NCBI GenBank assembly: GCA_947561715.1
Contig: OX387201.1
Span: 20,722,001 to 20,786,000 of the forward strand
DNA from: Ascidia mentula
Taxonomy: Eukaryota; Chordata; Ascidiacea; Phlebobranchia; Ascidiidae
DNA length: 64,000 bases
Direction: 5' to 3'
Position 1 is the first letter of the stretch. Each line of letters opens with the position of its first letter. The notes under the pieces were generated by a model. It did no database searches. It saw only the letters and a program-made list of their open reading frames with translations, and had not been told where the DNA came from. Of the stretch, positions 59,392-64,000 are shown one piece after another. The position numbers were made by a program, and so were the translations under genes.

Positions 59392-59605
59392 TCCAAATGC
59401 GTCGCAATGGAATATGTTCTTTTACTTAATTGTTGCCACACCGGGATTCGAACCCGCGAGATCCTGTGGACGAATCCCGATCGCTCTTTTGTTTATATTT
59501 TGTTTGACTCGGGTGCTTTAACCGATGTAGAAGTTTTATGTCATTCGATGTGCTCTCCAGCGACACCCATCGAATCAGCCACATATATATAAAGTCATTT
59601 CCTTC
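59392..59605 (-). repeat. tRNA-derived SINE inserted in copy 2 only
   Basis: Copy 1 reads GAATATCTC then ATGACGTAA directly; copy 2 has about 210 extra bases between. On the reverse strand the insert carries CATCGGTTAAAGCACCCGAG (A-box-like D arm) and, 75 bases on, GGGTTCGAATCCCGGTGTGG (B box and T arm). The predicted acceptor ends do not pair, so it is a tRNA-derived SINE, not a tRNA gene. The insert's exact ends are unclear. Confidence 0.6.
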
Positions 59606-60194
59606 AATGACGTAGCAGCGGTCGGTTTTGCTTTGCAATTAATTGATTTGATTGCGCAGCGTTAAAATGAGTTGAAAGCGAGAAGTTGGTAAATCGTGTG
59701 TGACGTCAAGTAGCAAATGTGGAGACTCATAGTTTTATGTACGGTTGTGAATGCGTACAAAGCTATTGTATTTGAACAAGAATTCTCTGTCAAATTTTAT
59801 TTGTTACTCACGGAAAAAAAGATAAGATTTATGATTAAATCGATAGCAAACAAAACAAGATCTTGGTTTATTTACTTGCGATAAAGTGCACAGCAGTAGT
59901 TTAGCGTTGATTAAATTATTCCGGCAATTACTAAGTTATTTATTCCAACATTTAATTTAGTTGATTAGCTAATTAAAAAGCACTGATTAGTTTATCAAAT
60001 GCAGTATCACCCCATATTGTGCATTGTTGGAATGTGGCTGCAGCGTATATGCAGAGAAACTTATACGCAGCAAAATGATGTAATACATAATATGCCCTGA
60101 CGTGGCGTGATAACTTATCATATACCGTTATCATGTCAATACATACTGGCATTTTTATGTAGGCATAACTTTTTTGCTTCAACGTACTGAACAA

Positions 60195-61939
60195 TGTTTG
60201 GCGATCTTGATGATGACGTAGATCAAGTATGGAATGAGTGGATCGCAAAATAAGTTTATTCCTGGTTTCCACCAAATTGCTTTAATAAGTTTCATTCTTA
60301 ATTTACATCGATTTAACATTTAGAGTTATGTTGCAGTTATTTCGATGGTTTGCAGATAAACAATATTTAAACGAGGACGAACTTCGCGAAAGAAAAAGTA
60401 TTTGGGAAAGAAGTTAAGCTGAAGTGAAAGAACACAATGAAGATTTCAAGACTGGAAATTTCACATACAGGATTTCTCTAACACAGTTCAGTGATCGGGT
60501 AAAAAACAACACATGTCCAAACAACGCAGTAATGTTTCATACAATGGTGGCTGATACAGCTAGACTGCAATACCTGGCAGCGAAGCCTGATAACCTAATG
60601 ATTTCCAACTAAGTTTTGAATAAACGTTTTTTTAAATACATTTCAACACAGAAAGACGATGAACTCCCATGGATGGACGATCGGAATGTGGCAGAATGTT
60701 ACAGACCGCCCTTGTTATTCGGAGCATCGAAAATGTGCGAAGAACCTCACGAAACTGACCCAGATGTTGGCATTGAGGAACCCAACCCTGAAAGTTTTGA
60801 CTGGAGGGACAAGGGTTGTGTAACACCGGGGCAAGACCAAGGAACTGAGTTACCCGCTTGCTGGATATTCAGTGCAGTAAGCGTTCGTAACAAATGCCTA
60901 ACTGGTATAACTACTGTGATTTAAATATGCAGGTAGCAGCCGTTGAATCTCATCACAAGATAAACAATGGAGAATTAATCAAACTTTCTGAACAACAATT
61001 AGTTGATTGTGACAAAAAGGGTGGAGGTACAGGAGATCTGGAATGGGCGTTTGATTACATTGGGAGGAATGGCCTCGTTTTTGAACATGAATATCCGTTC
61101 ATTGGCAAGGTTGATTTAAAGAAAATCCATTTTTAATATTAAACAACAATTGGATCTTCAGTGTGCTTTTTACCTCATATCATACTTCCCATAGACGTCC
61201 ATTACTAAAGTACCTTGTAGATTGCCAGAGTTATAACGTAACCACCACTAAAGTACTGGTTTCTACAAATAAGAGTCTCAAAAGGAGATACGTTTGATTG
61301 TATCTTCCAGTACTAGTTAGTTTTGAAAAAAATTCCACGCTCACACAAACTATGAAGGTAATTTTTTGAAAACAACTTCTTATAACTTAACTGTAAATAA
61401 ATTTGCCTCTTTGCGAGCAAATATTAAATATCATAGCAGTGTAATGAACTTTCAGATATATTTTATGATCCTGATTGGGAAAAAGGTTTAAATCCATCGA
61501 ACGAAAACGCGTTACGTCACACAGTGTTGGTTGTTGGTTATGGAAAAGATCAGAGCAAACCACGTGGCGAAGACAAGTACTGGATTATCAAGAACAGGTA
61601 TACCATCATATTTTTGTGTAAACGCCATAAGACAACATGTTATAAACCATTTTTTACCAATGTGGAACAAAACCAAACTACAACAAATCAGCAAAGTGTT
61701 TATCGTTTATATCGTGTACAATTATACCTTAAATAAGATATATCCTTGTTGGTAAAGTCTTTAAAAACTTCTTAAAAATACTTTAAAATTTCTCAAATTG
61801 AGAATATTTGCTCAGTTGGGGAGTTGACGATGATTCGGGTTTCAAAAAAATTTCCAAAGATCGAGACAACAATTGTTTTGTTTCCGGACAATCAATTTAT
61901 CCTGTTGGCGTGGGTTGCTACTCACCGGAGGAAAGTTAG
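60195..61939 (+). pseudogene. Cathepsin-like (papain family C1) pseudogene, copy 2
   Basis: Exons 60195-60250, 60356 onward, 60652-60876, 60933-61108, 61456-61597 and 61816-61939 cover the whole enzyme. It keeps active-site Cys (ACWIFSAV), LSEQQLVDC, the catalytic His exon (ALRHTVLVVGYGKD) and the Asn exon: KYWIIKN joins across the intron to give NSWG, with C-terminal KKISKDRDNNCFVSG. Two lesions disable it: a 5-base deletion at about 60251 removes the exon 1 splice donor (AAATACAGTAAGT in copy 1 became AAATAAGT), and TTA became TAA at 60415-60417 in the propeptide (WERS-stop-AEVKEHN). The catalytic part itself is still open. Confidence 0.8.
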
Positions 61940-62436
61940 ACCACAGTTAAAAATTGTCAATGTGCCAAGAAGAATAAAAACGTAACAAGGACTCGCATAT
62001 TTTGACTAAAATAGTAAGATAGTTTTCAGTCCGACCACACTTGAAAGGCCCGTGACGTAACTACGTAGCAACACAATGATAACGTTGCCATGTAATTTGC
62101 TGGTCATTTGTTTGTTGGTCGTCTCCATGGAGCGAGTTTTCCTGTGTGAAGTTTAACCCGGATTTCCAGTAACTGATTGTCTTCTGTTAAATGCTTGCTG
62201 TGAACAATCTTTTTTCAGAACCCTACATCGTCACACCTCTCACTAGTATATAAAGTGTGCTTTTATATCAGGCTCAGCCTCTACTACCTGACATAATACT
62301 CTTTGCTTTATGTGTTAACTATGTGTACTTGCATACTGAAAGTGTATTTGTTAATGCGTGTGACTAAATCTTTGACTAACTTTGTATCAATGTAGTTTTA
62401 ATGAAGTAATAAAGATGTATTTAGTGTAATTCTCTG

Positions 62437-64000
62437 TATCGGGTTTTCAATTAAAGTCATGCTAGGGAAGAACATAAGAACTAACGTGCGACTTTATGTC
62501 AAATGTACTGAACAAATAGGATTTCCCAATTAAATTCTACTCTTTAAATTAAGTTATATTAGATTTATGTATCGCAAAATTGGAGAACAAGTTAGAAAAA
62601 AAATGCAGCGGTTGAAGAATGCAATTCATCATAACGTAATTAAAAATGTGGGTAAATTCAATATTATCAAGTGTCCATAAAACTAATATCAAAGGAGCAA
62701 AAATCCATGTTTAATATTTACATCCCAGTAATAAATGCTTAACTGATCGGAACCGGGGGCACCCTGGGGTTGTGGATTATTGATTTAGGCGTGTGAGAAG
62801 TCACAAGGTTTGTGTCAAAAAATTTCAAATTTCAACATTCTGCCCCAGGCTTTAATGCAGATTCTTACGTCATTTTGTCTGACTCGCGCCTTGAAATTTC
62901 TTTGCTGCATTCGGGCCACTTTGAAACGTAAATTCCAATGCGAAAAACATGTGGCCTTGTAATTATCATGCTTTTTGTCTTTGGTTTAAATTAATGCCGG
63001 ATAATTGTCCATGCTTTAACAGTTTGATATTTCGACAATTTCTACGAAGGAATGTGAACCGTTAAGTTATCATTATATACCTTAGTTGTTCAGCCACAAT
63101 TTACACTTCCGTCAGGATGTTTATATTACTTGTGGTACAATCTATCCGCGGTGGAGTTAACATGGACGTGAGCCACAAGCAAAACGTTGCGCGTCATCTT
63201 CTCCACTGTGGTGAATGCAGATATCATAGAAAATTTAATACATGAGTTACAACTCTGTGATGTTTGATCCCGAAATAAAAGTGAGAACATGCATACGATG
63301 AACAAACTCTCCTTTGTTTGTGATCAACGTTGTAATTATTTATATATAGCGTCCTGAAACCCGGTAGCAATAAACATTGCTGGGCTTGCACGCACGTTCA
63401 ATTTCCGTACCGTGTTTACTGCGTGCCTTTGATTGCAGTATTATGATGTCATGCAGTACCTGGTACAAGATTAATCTCAGGTTGTTTGGTGGGAGACGAG
63501 ATTAGAAGATGAAGTAAGCGCTTGACGGTGCATGTTGCGATTGCTAAAGTAGTGTTTGCCACAAAAACTGGAAATTGACAATTGCACACGCGTCCTTGAA
63601 AACACCTATTTATAAAAGTCGGGATGGTTGAACCCAGAATAATAGTTGAATGGGTCTGATATTCTAAATGCAAACGAAGAACAGGAAACAATGCAAACGA
63701 ATGTCGTTTTGCAAACACTTTTCAACCACCTGTCTGCAAAAAATAAGTAACTTTAATAATGACAAATTGATTGCAAAAATAACCTTAACATAAGAGTCCA
63801 GTTTAATCTTACCCTCCTGGTATTAAATTCTTAACTGATCGAAACCTGACCGCACCCAGGGGTTTAAATAACATTGAGTTAAGTGTGTGAGAAGTCGAGA
63901 ATTGTGTTTTAATAAAGTCGCCTGAAACGTTCGATCGGAGCAAAATATTGTAAACAAAATAAAATCAGAACCGAAATGTGAAACTTTCTGCCCCCAGGCT
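62437..64000 (+). repeat. Diverged V and U half units of the 3.4-kb repeat
   Basis: Aligns with V from 25866 onward and then U from about 63470, but is clearly more diverged than the main array and has only one 60-bp minisatellite unit. Near 63825 the U sequence (CTTACCCTCCTGGTATTAAAT) switches to V-like TTAACTGATCG..AACC and GCACCCAGGGG, showing that U and V share ancestry. It runs off the window end. Confidence 0.85.
63117..63245 (+). CDS. Candidate small secreted CxxC peptide, V type, diverged copy
   Basis: Here the V frame has its own ATG directly before the hydrophobic core: MFILLVVQSIRGGVNMDV, then HKQNVARHLLHCGECR and YHRKFNT, 42 residues in all. In the array copies the same position reads ATT, so this copy is the cleanest short ORF with a signal-peptide start. 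AATAAA follows at about 63274. Substitutions relative to the array leave the Cys/His pattern unchanged. Confidence 0.35.
   Translation: MFILLVVQSIRGGVNMDVSHKQNVARHLLHCGECRYHRKFNT

Larger units (their letters stand above)
58647..62436. repeat. Duplicated block, copy 2 (matches 20485-24960)
   Basis: Same order and orientation as copy 1: AAGTCATCATTCATTTG lead-in, papain-family pseudogene, TATATAAAGTGTGC region and GTGTAATTCTCTGT end. It lacks the 665-bp insertion and the MITE of copy 1 and has its own SINE at 59392-59605. At its end it passes straight into a V half unit (62437), so the duplication also included part of the 3.4-kb repeat. Confidence 0.88.

Noticed and set aside
59420-59540. tRNA gene on the reverse strand
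   Set aside because: A good B box and an A-box-like arm are present, but the acceptor strands do not pair and the boxes are too far apart. A tRNA-derived SINE fits better.

Overview
The window is nuclear DNA of an animal, most likely a tunicate such as Ciona. It is AT-rich, has short introns with GT..AG borders, animal-type genes (a zona pellucida receptor-like protein, an ankyrin/armadillo protein, papain-family and aldehyde-oxidase pseudogenes) and a dense, varied load of mobile elements. The species call is an inference from style and gene content and is not proven.

Positions 1-20203 hold the most remarkable object: a giant foldback-like DNA transposon. Its two arms are multi-kilobase arrays of a 206-bp unit in opposite orientation (left arm 1-5250, cut by the window start and interrupted by a Penelope-like relic; right arm 14146-20203). 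Between them lies one gene (5689-13585) that two in-frame introns join into a predicted protein of about 2,515 residues. In order it carries an SGNH hydrolase, a 27-residue tandem repeat, a PHD finger, a zinc cluster with a DDE-type transposase, a ULP1-like (SUMO-protease type) domain and a USP-like (ubiquitin-protease type) domain. All expected catalytic residues are visible.

Positions 20485-27047 and 58647-64000 are two copies of one duplicated block. Each has a decayed cathepsin-like cysteine protease followed by a piece of a 3.4-kb repeat. Because the copies differ, they show clean insertions: a 431-bp hAT-type MITE with an 8-bp target duplication, a retroelement piece with a hammerhead-ribozyme-like core, and a tRNA-derived SINE.

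Positions 25268-41088 are a tandem array of a unit of about 3.42 kb. One unit is split at a TA dinucleotide by a complete 5,594-bp DNA transposon (27048-32641) with two reverse-strand genes: a Tnp2/CACTA-like transposase and a DUF4806-like accessory protein. Each tandem unit may encode two related tiny secreted CxxC peptides.

Positions 41346-47667 hold a forward-strand gene for a zona pellucida domain protein with furin site, EGF domain, membrane anchor and short tail. Positions 48930-55381 hold a reverse-strand ankyrin plus armadillo repeat gene (ANKAR-like) in at least 15 small exons. Positions 56520-57780 hold the broken front end of an aldehyde oxidase/xanthine dehydrogenase-family gene with three disabling lesions. 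The other stretches are spacers with repeat relics.
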